Of a DNA stretch of 62,899 nt, positions 26,021 through 34,394 are shown in pieces. This DNA comes from Pirellula sp. Its GTDB lineage: Bacteria; Planctomycetota; Planctomycetia; Pirellulales; Pirellulaceae. Both the position numbers and the translations under genes were made by a program. The DNA lies in contig JAJTID010000007.1 in NCBI GenBank assembly GCA_021300155.1, positions 1 through 62,899 of the forward strand. Reading direction: 5' to 3'. The stretch's first letter is position 1, and the number at the start of each line of letters is the position of its first letter. Under the pieces are notes generated by a model. It saw nothing but the letters and a program-made list of their open reading frames with translations, searched no databases and had not been told where the DNA came from.

Positions 26021-27355
26021 ATGCAAAGCAACGATACAATCGATCGGCTCGAATCTAATATTCGTGGGTATGTCCGTTCCTTTCCAACCGTTTTCCAGTC
26101 AGCAAAAGGTGCTTGGCTAACAGATAGTCGGGGAAAACGATATCTTGATTTCTTCGCGGGAGCAGGAACGCTCAACTACGGCCATAACAATCCGTTGGTG
26201 AAGAAGGCGTTGATGTCTTATCTCGATAACGACGGGGTTATGCATGGTCTCGATACGGCAACCACCGCCAAAATCGAGTTGCTCGAAGCGTTGGATGAAA
26301 TCATTCTCAAGCCCAGAGGCTTAGACTACAAAGTCCAATTCACAGGTCCCACGGGAACCAATGCAGTCGAGGCGGCGATCAAACTTGCGAGAAAATCGAA
26401 GCAGCGATCGCACATCGTCGCCTTTACCAATGCTTATCACGGACATTCACTCGGTTCCTTGGCACTCACCGGCAACCAGTACTATCATGATATGAGCTAT
26501 GGGTCGCACAACAATGTAACCCATTTACCTTACGATGGTTATCTCGGCGACATGGATACATCGTTGTTGCTCAAGAAGATGCTCGAAGATGGCAGCAGCG
26601 GCCTACCGCTTCCCGCCGCTGTTATCCTCGAGACAGTCCAAGGCGAAGGTGGAATCAATGTCGCAAGCTTTGAATGGCTTCGACGCATTGCTGACATTTG
26701 CAAAGCGCATGACATCCTACTGATTGTTGACGACATCCAAGTAGGAAATGGTCGAACTGGTACTTTCTTCTCCTTTGAACGAGCTGGAATCGAACCGGAT
26801 ATCGTCTGTCTTTCTAAGGCAATCGGCGGGGGACTTCCCATGTCTTTGGTCTTCCTGCGACGCGAATGCGATATATGGAAACCAGGCGAGCATACGGGAA
26901 CTTTTCGCGGCAACAATCTTGCGTTCGTTGCCGCTCGACAACTACTCGAATACTGGCGCGATGATGAATTCGGACTTCAAGTCGGAGCCAATGGTGTTCG
27001 AATTGAGCTGGAACTAAAGAGCGTTCGTGAACAGTTCAGTTCCGTATGTGCAGATATTCGTGGACGAGGCATGATCTGGGGGCTCGAATTCGACGAACCG
27101 GAAATGGCGGGTCGAGTCTGTCGAAAAGCATTCCAGAATGGGCTCATGATTGAGACTTCAGGTGCACGCGATCAAGTGGTGAAGCTATTGCCTCCATTGA
27201 CGATCTCAATCGAAGATCTCAGGTGTGGGCTGGCGATTCTGACCGACTCAATTCAACAAGCAGTCGGACAAGAGCCTGTCGCTTCCAAGTTTTATGTACC
27301 TGATACTTCAAGCTTGGAGCCAGGAATTCACGTCGGTTCGTTCGCCTCGCTATAA
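26021..27355 (+). CDS. diaminobutyrate-2-oxoglutarate aminotransferase-like (EctB-type)
   Basis: A class III PLP aminotransferase of 444 residues. ATG 26021 precedes the family N-terminus (NIRGYVRSFPTVFQSAKG). Family features: YLDFFAGAGTLNYGHNNP, FTGPTGTNAVEAAIKLARK, TNAYHGHSLGSLALTGN and the PLP lysine in CLSKAIGGGLP. These are characteristic of EctB-like enzymes, which make L-2,4-diaminobutyrate from aspartate semialdehyde and glutamate. There is no ectA or ectC here; instead the next gene, five bases on, is an adenylation-carrier protein. I infer that diaminobutyrate or a similar amino acid is the building block of a small secondary metabolite or a modified envelope component. Confidence 0.85.
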   Translation: MQSNDTIDRLESNIRGYVRSFPTVFQSAKGAWLTDSRGKRYLDFFAGAGTLNYGHNNPLVKKALMSYLDNDGVMHGLDTATTAKIELLEALDEIILKPRGLDYKVQFTGPTGTNAVEAAIKLARKSKQRSHIVAFTNAYHGHSLGSLALTGNQYYHDMSYGSHNNVTHLPYDGYLGDMDTSLLLKKMLEDGSSGLPLPAAVILETVQGEGGINVASFEWLRRIADICKAHDILLIVDDIQVGNGRTGTFFSFERAGIEPDIVCLSKAIGGGLPMSLVFLRRECDIWKPGEHTGTFRGNNLAFVAARQLLEYWRDDEFGLQVGANGVRIELELKSVREQFSSVCADIRGRGMIWGLEFDEPEMAGRVCRKAFQNGLMIETSGARDQVVKLLPPLTISIEDLRCGLAILTDSIQQAVGQEPVASKFYVPDTSSLEPGIHVGSFASL

Positions 27356-27360
27356 ACATC

Positions 27361-30048
27361 ATGCCTACTTGCCTTATCGACCCCCAAGTTACGTCTACTC
27401 GCGTTGGATTGTTAACTGCACTTCTTGAAGAACAAGTTCTCAAGAGTGCTGACTCGATTGCGATTGAGTTCGAAGACTCCGTTTGGACCTACGAAGATGT
27501 CAATCGACGCGCTAATCAGATCGCCCGATTTCTGCTGGACCGATCCTATCAGCGCGAGGACCGTATCGGGATATGTATGGATCGCTCTGCGACCGCTATC
27601 ATCAGCATGCTCGGTATCATGAAGGCGGGCTGCGCGTTTGTCCCGCTCGACCCTGAGTTTCCTAAAGATCGATTAGCTTTCATAGTCGAAGATGCATCGA
27701 TCAAGATGATCTTCTGCGATCCGAATTATCTGAATCTATTCGACACATCGAACGATGCAGCGCCGATCTTTATCGACCCACACGATGAACAACTTTGGCA
27801 GTCGGAGCATAACAACGTTTCTGTAGAAATTCCAGAGGAATCTCTCGCGTATGTCATGTATACGTCGGGGTCGACGGGCAAGCCCAAGGGGGTTCAGATC
27901 GAGCATCGATCGCTCACGACCTACTGCTTGGCCGACGTCGAGGTCTATCAACTCAAGCCAACGGATCGCACGCTACAGTTTTCAACGTTGAACTTCGATA
28001 TTGCGATCGAAGAGATCTTTCCGCCTCTACTCGTAGGAAGTGCTGTTGTGGTTCGCCCTCGTGAACGGGCTAAAGCACACAATGAGCTCTCGCATCTCAT
28101 CGATACCTATCGGATTACTGCGTTGCACGTCGCTACAGCGTACTGGCACGAATGGGTCGATTTGTTAGTCGCGTCCAATGCACCTGTGCCTAGTAGCCTT
28201 CGATTGCTAATTGCTACCGGCGAAAAAGTATCCGTTGAACATTTTCGACGATGGAAGCGGCAAAGCAAACATAAAGTTCTTTGGTGCAACGCCTATGGTC
28301 CTACCGAGACGACAGTTACCTGCACCGTCTTCATCCCTTCCGACGATTGGGATGAGCCTCAAATGCCGATCGGTAAGCCTCTGGTTGGATATGCAGCGCA
28401 TATCCTCAATGACAACTATCAATCGGTAGGGATCGGCGAAACGGGTCATCTGTACATCAGTGGAGATGCTCTCGCTCGCGGCTACTTGAATCGACCCGAC
28501 TTGACGGAAAAGGCGTTCTTGGACGTTACGGTCGATGGTGCACCTATCAGAATCTACCGGACTGGCGATTTGGCTCGATGGCTTCCCTGCGGTGATATCG
28601 AATTCTCTGGCCGAGTCGATCACCAAATGAAAATTGGTTCGTATCGAATCGAACCAGGTGAGATCGAAGCGGTGCTGTCGCTCTGCGAATCGGTGAGCGA
28701 ATCGCTTATCATTTGTGCCGAGAATGCGGGCCAAAAATTCCTTGCTGCCTACGTCGTACGCAAGGACGAATCGCTGTCAACGAGTGAGCTTGCTACATTC
28801 CTCCGAGCAAGGCTACCAGTCTACATGGTCCCTTCCCGATTTATCTTCCTAGAATCGTTTCCCAAAACGATCAATGGCAAGATCGATCGAAAGGCGTTGC
28901 CACCCGTGGAGTCGGGCGAAGTGGATCGCGATGGCGAATTCCAAGAAGCGGAATCAGAACTAGAACGTGAGTTAGCGTCGATATGGTCGAACGTCCTCAA
29001 CATCTCGAAGATCGGTCGGTTCGATGATTTCTTCCAACTAGGTGGCAGCTCGTTGCTTGTGACTCGCGTTATCGCACAGTTGACGGGAAAGCTGAATCTA
29101 GCCATTCCTGTACGCGATTTTTTTGCAAACCCAACGATTGCGAGCTTAAGCCAACATCTTCGTTTGCTAACCCAGTCGGAGAAGTCTGCTAGCCGCGAAG
29201 ATGAAGTAAAACTGCGGCAGGCCAATGCGATCGAGCTGCGCCGAAAACTACCAACCATTCAACCTTTGACCATTATCAGCCGATCAGAACAATTGGCTGC
29301 AATCCAGTATCCCTCGGTCGGTACTATCGAAAAGCGACGCCATCACACCATTGTGATGTGCAATGCGATGGGACATGAAGCGACGCGCGCGAATCGCAAT
29401 CTACAACAACTCGCCATTCGGCTGTCGCAAGATGGTTTCGATGTCGTACGATTCGATTTCGCTTCGACAGGAAACTCCACGGGACGTGCAAAAGATGCCA
29501 CGCTAGATCAATGGAGAGCCGACATCGCAGCCGTCGTCCATCACGTCCGAAGCGAACCCACTTTCGAACCATCGACGCACAAGGTGTCGTTACTAGGAAT
29601 TCGCCTGGGGGCCAGCCTATTGGCCCAAACGCCGCTGAAAGATATCGATAAAGCGATTCTTTGGGATCCCATTCTCAATGGACAAGAGTATTTGAACCTT
29701 CTGCGTTCGATGCACCGTTTCGAATTGGAAAGCCTCACGCGTTATCTTACATTTCGAAAAGGCCAACCCGAACAGTTCATGGGAAGTGCTTGTACGGCGA
29801 CTATGCAACAAGAGATCGCAGCCATCCAACTTCGTGCATCAACACGCATCGAGGCAGCATCGCGATGGGTAGTGGAAACAAAACGCTATGGAACGATAGG
29901 ACAACCGGCACTCTCGCTTCTCGGTTGGCAACATACGCAAAGTGAAGATGAGATTTACTGGGAATCAAAAGATTTCTCGCAATCCTCTTTCTCGTCTCCT
30001 TGTAGCTCTCGGCTCATCTCTTCGATCTTTGCAAAGGGAGTTGTCTGA
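27361..30048 (+). CDS. NRPS-like protein: adenylation, carrier and alpha/beta-hydrolase domains
   Basis: 895 residues. Adenylation domain about 15-515 with core motifs YVMYTSGSTGKPKGV (164-178), NAYGPTETT (310-318), YRTGDLARW (399-407), GRVDHQMKIGSYRIEPGEIE (417-436) and NGKIDRKAL (505-513). Carrier domain about 530-605, with the phosphopantetheine serine in LGGSSLL (S564). No condensation domain. The C-terminal part, about 640-895, is an alpha/beta-hydrolase-like fold, but the nucleophile elbow reads GIRLG (746-750), with Arg where Ser is expected, as in the hydrolase-2 proteins of exosortase-A gene clusters. It is probably activated by loading an amino acid, then works with the following hydrolase. 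Its TGA overlaps the next ATG. Confidence 0.88.
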   Translation: MPTCLIDPQVTSTRVGLLTALLEEQVLKSADSIAIEFEDSVWTYEDVNRRANQIARFLLDRSYQREDRIGICMDRSATAIISMLGIMKAGCAFVPLDPEFPKDRLAFIVEDASIKMIFCDPNYLNLFDTSNDAAPIFIDPHDEQLWQSEHNNVSVEIPEESLAYVMYTSGSTGKPKGVQIEHRSLTTYCLADVEVYQLKPTDRTLQFSTLNFDIAIEEIFPPLLVGSAVVVRPRERAKAHNELSHLIDTYRITALHVATAYWHEWVDLLVASNAPVPSSLRLLIATGEKVSVEHFRRWKRQSKHKVLWCNAYGPTETTVTCTVFIPSDDWDEPQMPIGKPLVGYAAHILNDNYQSVGIGETGHLYISGDALARGYLNRPDLTEKAFLDVTVDGAPIRIYRTGDLARWLPCGDIEFSGRVDHQMKIGSYRIEPGEIEAVLSLCESVSESLIICAENAGQKFLAAYVVRKDESLSTSELATFLRARLPVYMVPSRFIFLESFPKTINGKIDRKALPPVESGEVDRDGEFQEAESELERELASIWSNVLNISKIGRFDDFFQLGGSSLLVTRVIAQLTGKLNLAIPVRDFFANPTIASLSQHLRLLTQSEKSASREDEVKLRQANAIELRRKLPTIQPLTIISRSEQLAAIQYPSVGTIEKRRHHTIVMCNAMGHEATRANRNLQQLAIRLSQDGFDVVRFDFASTGNSTGRAKDATLDQWRADIAAVVHHVRSEPTFEPSTHKVSLLGIRLGASLLAQTPLKDIDKAILWDPILNGQEYLNLLRSMHRFELESLTRYLTFRKGQPEQFMGSACTATMQQEIAAIQLRASTRIEAASRWVVETKRYGTIGQPALSLLGWQHTQSEDEIYWESKDFSQSSFSSPCSSRLISSIFAKGVV

Positions 30049-30959
30049 TGCAAACACCACATGTTTTTGGCGAGTACCAGCATCTATTTGGAATCCACCG
30101 CGACGCTGTCGAGAGCGAGGCGTTGGACAGCGAAAGCAGTTGTTCTGAATCGAAGATCGCAGTCTTGATGTTGACCGCGGGTATGCTAACCAGTGTAGGA
30201 CCGTCACGACTGCACGTAGACTTAGCAGACAAATTGTCGGGTTTGGGGCTGCCCTCCTTCCGATTCGACCTTTCAGGAATTGGCGAGAGTTTGGCGGTTG
30301 GAAGCCACGGATCCTCGCTGGAACGGGCTGCGAGCGAAGTGCGGCAAGCGATGGATATGCTAGAACGCGAATATGGTTACAGCCATTTCATGTTATTCGG
30401 CCTTTGTTCAGGCGCAGATGATGCGATCCCCTCAGCGGTTGAGGACGAACGTATCATCGCGGCTTCCTTAGTGGACGCCTGCGGTTATCGAACCGCCGGA
30501 CATTGGGCTCCTTTCGTGAGTCGCAAGTATTTGCCTAAAGTAGTACGCATGTCGAAATGGATCGACCTGTTCCGTGGTTATTTCCAAAGTACCAAATCTA
30601 GTGCATCGACGATGCCGATTGGTTCGGACATACGAGAGTTCCCAGATCGCGAACAATCCGAAGCGACCCTTCTTGGATTAATCGGTCGCGGCATGCGATT
30701 GCAGTTTGTCTATACGGGAGGAGTAATTGATTATTACAGTTACGCCGACCAGTTTTTCGACATGTTTCCGCGCGTGGTGAATCGAAGCGAGATCGCAGTT
30801 GTATATCAACCTCGATGGGACCACGTCGCTATGCTCCAAGAGGATCGCACCGAGCTTCTTCAAGCCGTCGTGTCCTGGTTCGACAAGACCGCTGAAGCTT
30901 TCCGTAAAGAAACGCTTGTTGATAGGGCATCCCAGATATGCTCCGCTACCTCAAATTAG
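30048..30959 (+). CDS. alpha/beta hydrolase (exosortase-A-associated hydrolase 1-like)
   Basis: 303 residues, starting in a TGATG overlap with GGGAG seven bases upstream. The fold is visible from strand-loop AVLMLTAGMLTSVGP (about 38-52) and FDLSGIGES (about 73-81). The nucleophile elbow is GLCSG (118-122), with Cys at the nucleophile position and the partner His in WDHVAML (about 264). Cys at this place also occurs in the hydrolase-1 proteins of exosortase-A systems, which likewise sit next to an AMP-forming ligase and a second hydrolase. It may release or transfer the acyl/aminoacyl group held on the carrier domain of the neighbour. Confidence 0.8.
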   Translation: MQTPHVFGEYQHLFGIHRDAVESEALDSESSCSESKIAVLMLTAGMLTSVGPSRLHVDLADKLSGLGLPSFRFDLSGIGESLAVGSHGSSLERAASEVRQAMDMLEREYGYSHFMLFGLCSGADDAIPSAVEDERIIAASLVDACGYRTAGHWAPFVSRKYLPKVVRMSKWIDLFRGYFQSTKSSASTMPIGSDIREFPDREQSEATLLGLIGRGMRLQFVYTGGVIDYYSYADQFFDMFPRVVNRSEIAVVYQPRWDHVAMLQEDRTELLQAVVSWFDKTAEAFRKETLVDRASQICSATSN

Positions 30960-31122
30960 GCAGCTGGCTTTGCCGCCCTGTACCCCGCTGTACCACATTG
31001 AAGTGCGACATCAAGAGAATGGCTCCTAGTTCGGGCTCTTTGCCCGGTAACTGAAAAAGCATGTCGTAGATTCCCTCGACCTTTTGTATTTTACGCTTTT
31101 GGCGCAAACGCAAAGTGGCATC

Positions 31123-31146
31123 CTCCCTTTTCAAAGCAAAAGGGAG
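31123..31146. terminator. stem-loop between convergent genes
   Basis: CTCCCTTTT (31123-31131) and AAAAGGGAG (31138-31146) form a 9-bp stem with a six-base loop, between the stop codons of the hydrolase (plus strand) and the DUF1080 gene (minus strand). It is placed to serve both strands, though no clean T-run follows on either. Confidence 0.45.
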
Positions 31147-31176
31147 AGGGAAAAAACAGATAACTCTCGATTCAAT

Positions 31177-31884
31177 CTATTCCGACAGCGTTATATTTTT
31201 GAACTGAACCTTCATCGGAGGGCCTGCGTGGACTTGTAATGCGATGATACCTTCGGCCGAACGTTTGGCTGTTTCGTCATCTTGAAGTTCAGACATCAGC
31301 ACATCGTTGATGTAATGTTGTAGTTTGGAACCTTTTGCAACAATCCTGTATCGGTTCCAATCATCGAACTTGATGCGACCGAGGAGTGCTGTTGCGTCAC
31401 CACAAGTGCCAACCTTGGACTTCGCTCCTTGGTTATTCACGGCTACGATCTCGCCGCGCTCCACCATAATTCCGCGTCCACGTTCTTCGTAGTTGATTCC
31501 CATGTAACGTTTGTTTGCATCGATATCGGCTTGGTATCCACCGACGATATACTTCTCCGCATCGATCAGCTTGCTTCGATATTGGATACCCGAGTTCCCG
31601 CCCATGATGCGGAACTCAAGGTTCAACTCAAAGTCGGAAACCTTTTTATCACAGACCAAGAATGTATTGTTCTTGAGTGGCTTCTCCGCGATGTTCTCTC
31701 CGGTGATGGCACCGTCTTCCACTCGCCAGTTGTCGGCCAAACCGGACCATCCAGTCAGCGTTTTCCCATCGAAAAGGGAGGTCGCTTTCTTTGCTGTATC
31801 TTGTGCATCGGCCCAACAGCCAACACTCAAAAGTGCTCCAACGACAAGTGAACGAGTCGTCCATTTCCAGATTTGCAGAGTCAT
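31177..31884 (-). CDS. exported DUF1080 protein (3-keto-disaccharide hydrolase family)
   Basis: 235 residues with a signal peptide (residues 1-27, cleavage after WADA). The single concanavalin-like beta-sandwich domain starts with TSLFDGKTLTGWSGLADNWR and contains DFELNLEFRIMGGNSGIQYR (about 84-103) and the end YINDVLMSELQDDE, all hallmarks of this very common planctomycete family. Members bind or cleave glycosides that have been oxidised at C3. It is transcribed towards the hydrolase gene and appears to be monocistronic. The exact substrate is not predictable. Confidence 0.92.
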   Translation of the reverse strand: MTLQIWKWTTRSLVVGALLSVGCWADAQDTAKKATSLFDGKTLTGWSGLADNWRVEDGAITGENIAEKPLKNNTFLVCDKKVSDFELNLEFRIMGGNSGIQYRSKLIDAEKYIVGGYQADIDANKRYMGINYEERGRGIMVERGEIVAVNNQGAKSKVGTCGDATALLGRIKFDDWNRYRIVAKGSKLQHYINDVLMSELQDDETAKRSAEGIIALQVHAGPPMKVQFKNITLSE

Positions 31885-32232
31885 AGTTTTTCTTCAGAGA
31901 AAGAGAGGTAGGCAAGTGTAAGGTGCGCGGTGGAACTCCCATCACGCAACCAGTATTTGACAATGTAATTGGCAGAGCCCAACCCGACAATCACGGTCAC
32001 CCCTACTTCCTATAACTTATCCAGATGGCAAGACCCGCAATCTACCGTAGCAAAACCCTCGCGTTCCATTGGAAATAATCGAGCAGTTTCCATCTTGGGG
32101 GGAAGAATTAGGGGCTGTTAGATCGTCTCAGAGATAGCAGTATCCTTCGTTTCCTCTCTGGATTGCTGGTGAGCTTAACTTCACATTCGCTCACAAACAT
32201 CAATCTTTTCGCACTTTTTTCGGAGCTGCTTC
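31885..32232. other. 348-base intergenic region
   Basis: Lies between two divergent genes (DUF1080 on the minus strand, BON-domain on the plus strand) and must contain both promoters. I see no open frame with protein character, no RNA gene and no strong inverted repeat. Confidence 0.6.
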
Positions 32233-32448
32233 ATGACTTCGAGTCCGCTTCTGCACCGTATTGACCGTGCTATTCAAAACAATCCTCATGCCCGTAGGCG
32301 TGTGTATCTCGAAAGTGTTGCCGGTCGGATCATCTTGCGAGGCAAAGTTGACTCGTTTTATCAAAAGCAGATGATTCAAGAATCGCTTCGTGGAATCGAT
32401 GGAATTGACGGCATAACCAACCAACTAGAAGTTGAAGAAGTCAAGTAA
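32233..32448 (+). CDS. small BON-domain protein
   Basis: 71 residues made up of a single BON domain: helix RIDRAIQNNP, strand-turn VYLESVAGRIILRGKVDSF with the conserved G-x-V-x-L-x-G pattern in variant form, helix QMIQESLRGIDG and strand ITNQLEVEEV. BON domains bind phospholipid or peptidoglycan-associated surfaces. There is no signal peptide, so it may act on the cytoplasmic membrane face or as a subunit of something larger. Confidence 0.8.
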   Translation: MTSSPLLHRIDRAIQNNPHARRRVYLESVAGRIILRGKVDSFYQKQMIQESLRGIDGIDGITNQLEVEEVK

Positions 32449-32493
32449 GGGAATCAAAACCGGTGGAGGCGTAGTGATTACTAGCGCAGAAAA

Positions 32494-32555
32494 CCGGTGC
32501 TGGCGCCCTGTGGCTCGGACCAACGGATGAATTCGGCGCTAGCGCCCTCCGGCTC
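32494..32555. repeat. pair of related palindromic intergenic repeats
   Basis: Two imperfect copies of a GC-rich unit: CCGGTGCTGGCGCCCTGTGG at 32494-32513, and CGGCGCTAGCGCCCTCCGGC at 32534-32553, the second containing the 12-bp perfect palindrome GGCGCTAGCGCC. They lie between the BON gene and nadB. The unit looks like a dispersed extragenic palindrome rather than gene-specific control. Confidence 0.55.
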
Positions 32556-32578
32556 AGGTGAATAGGATTGCGTTACGA

Positions 32579-34231
32579 TCATCCTGTCCTAGATATCGTC
32601 AAATGTTTCCGCCAATGCGTTTTGTCAACGGCGGGATAATCGATCCGGAAGTGAACGCCCCGGGATTCCTTTCGTTCCTGGGCTGCGACTGCCATTTGCA
32701 GACTCACCGTTAAGATGTTTTGCAGCTCCCAGCCTTCGATACCATCCAAGTTCTGAGATAGTACATAGCTACAGTATTGCTGAATCGTCTGAATGGTTTC
32801 GGAGAGCCGCTCTTCTTTGCGTTTGACTCCAACATTCCGCCACATCAGTGACCGGACCGCATTGCGAATGTCCGCCAAGTCTATTTCTTGATCGCTCCGA
32901 GCTAACCCAGGTGACTCAATAGGAAGAACTCGCAATTCGTTCGATGGATTTTGGCTCGCGCATTCCGAAGCGTTGCGACCTGCAATGGCTCCGTAGACCA
33001 GGCCTTCTAAAAGGCTATTCGAGGCTAAGCGGTTTGCACCATGCAATCCACTGCTAGTCACTTCTCCGGCAGCCCACAACCCTGGAATCGATGTGCGTGC
33101 CTGCGTATCCACCTCGCAACCACCGATCATGTAATGCGCACCTGGTCGTACAGGAATCGCATCAACGGCAATATCCAGTCCGAAACTGCCACACACCTTG
33201 GCGATACCCGGGAATCTTTCTCGTACATGCGTGGGATCGAGGTGCTTCATCGTCAAATAGACGCATGGAGACTGAGTTTTTTCCATTTGGCTGACGATCG
33301 CTTGGCTGACGATATCGCGAGGCGCGAGTTCTAGTCGTTCATCGTACTCCCCCATAAAGCGAGTTCCATTCGCATCGATCAGATAAGCACCGTCACCTCG
33401 GACGGCTTCGGTAATCAACGTACGAGAGCTACCCGCGATGTAGAGCACGGTCGGGTGAAACTGCATAAATTCCATGTCTCTCATTCTAGCCCCAGCACGA
33501 AATGCGATGGCGTGTCCGTCACCCGTTGCGACTCTTGGATTGGTAGATTCTCGAAACACTTGCCCGCAGCCACCGGTGCAGAGGATTGTTTCTTTGGCCC
33601 AAATAAAAACAGGCTTTCCCCCTCGAATGGATGCGATCGCTCCGTGGCAACGTCCCTCCATAGTCAACAGATCCAAGGTAAAGGTCTCTTCGCTGATCTC
33701 CGTGTGAGGCTGTTGGCGTGTATGAGCGATCATGGCTCGCATGATTTCCTTCCCGGTAGCATCGCCTAATGCATGAAGGATCCGCTGATGAGAATGGCCA
33801 CCTTCTCGACCGAGTTTGATCTGCCCATCATGTTGATCAAACCGAGTTCCCCAACGAATCAACTCCGCGACTCGATCGGGAGCTTCGCGTACCACTGTCT
33901 CGACGACTTTGTTGTCGCAAAGATCACCACCAGCGATCAACGTGTCGGCAACATGATTATCGAAGCGGTCCTCGGGGTCCCAAACGCTGGCGATCCCACC
34001 TTGTGCATACGTACTGTTCGACTCCTCCAGCTTGTCTTTAGTCAGAATCAAAGTTCGAAGAGATGGATGAATCTCGTGCGCTGCTCGAAGCCCAGCAAGC
34101 CCGCCGCCGATGATCAGTACGTCCGTAAAGTAATGACCGAACTGCTTCGGGGAGATCGCAGTCAAATACCTTGGAGTCCAGGAGGACCAAGGCCTGAGGA
34201 GTGGCTGGTTGGGGATGGGGTCAGTGTTCAT
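32579..34231 (-). CDS. nadB: L-aspartate oxidase
   Basis: Oxidises L-aspartate to iminoaspartate for quinolinate and NAD synthesis, with bound FAD. 550 residues, normal for NadB. The FAD-binding motif is VLIIGGGLAGLRAAHE (about 38-53); STYAQGGIASVW (about 73-84), HPTVLYI (about 256) and the GLWAAGEVTSSGLHGANRLASNSLLEGL block (about 383-410) are typical of the aspartate oxidase/succinate dehydrogenase flavoprotein group. The C-terminal helical domain carries the RGVHFRIDYP motif. nadA and nadC are not in view. The gene stands alone. Confidence 0.93.
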   Translation of the reverse strand: MNTDPIPNQPLLRPWSSWTPRYLTAISPKQFGHYFTDVLIIGGGLAGLRAAHEIHPSLRTLILTKDKLEESNSTYAQGGIASVWDPEDRFDNHVADTLIAGGDLCDNKVVETVVREAPDRVAELIRWGTRFDQHDGQIKLGREGGHSHQRILHALGDATGKEIMRAMIAHTRQQPHTEISEETFTLDLLTMEGRCHGAIASIRGGKPVFIWAKETILCTGGCGQVFRESTNPRVATGDGHAIAFRAGARMRDMEFMQFHPTVLYIAGSSRTLITEAVRGDGAYLIDANGTRFMGEYDERLELAPRDIVSQAIVSQMEKTQSPCVYLTMKHLDPTHVRERFPGIAKVCGSFGLDIAVDAIPVRPGAHYMIGGCEVDTQARTSIPGLWAAGEVTSSGLHGANRLASNSLLEGLVYGAIAGRNASECASQNPSNELRVLPIESPGLARSDQEIDLADIRNAVRSLMWRNVGVKRKEERLSETIQTIQQYCSYVLSQNLDGIEGWELQNILTVSLQMAVAAQERKESRGVHFRIDYPAVDKTHWRKHLTISRTG

Positions 34232-34394
34232 AGAGCCAATGGTTGGAGAGATGATCGTCTACAACCATGATACACTGGCGGTCAAACGTACGGTGGCCTG
34301 ACTTCTGCCTAAACAAAGTCCGGCGTCAAGTTCAAGAAGTGATTGGCCTGCGAAAGGAAATAGACTTTAGGGGAATATGCAGTCGGTCGCGAGG

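Noticed and set aside
26021-27355. Ectoine biosynthesis operon
   Set aside because: The aminotransferase is EctB-like but ectA and ectC are absent; the next genes encode an adenylation-carrier protein and a hydrolase.
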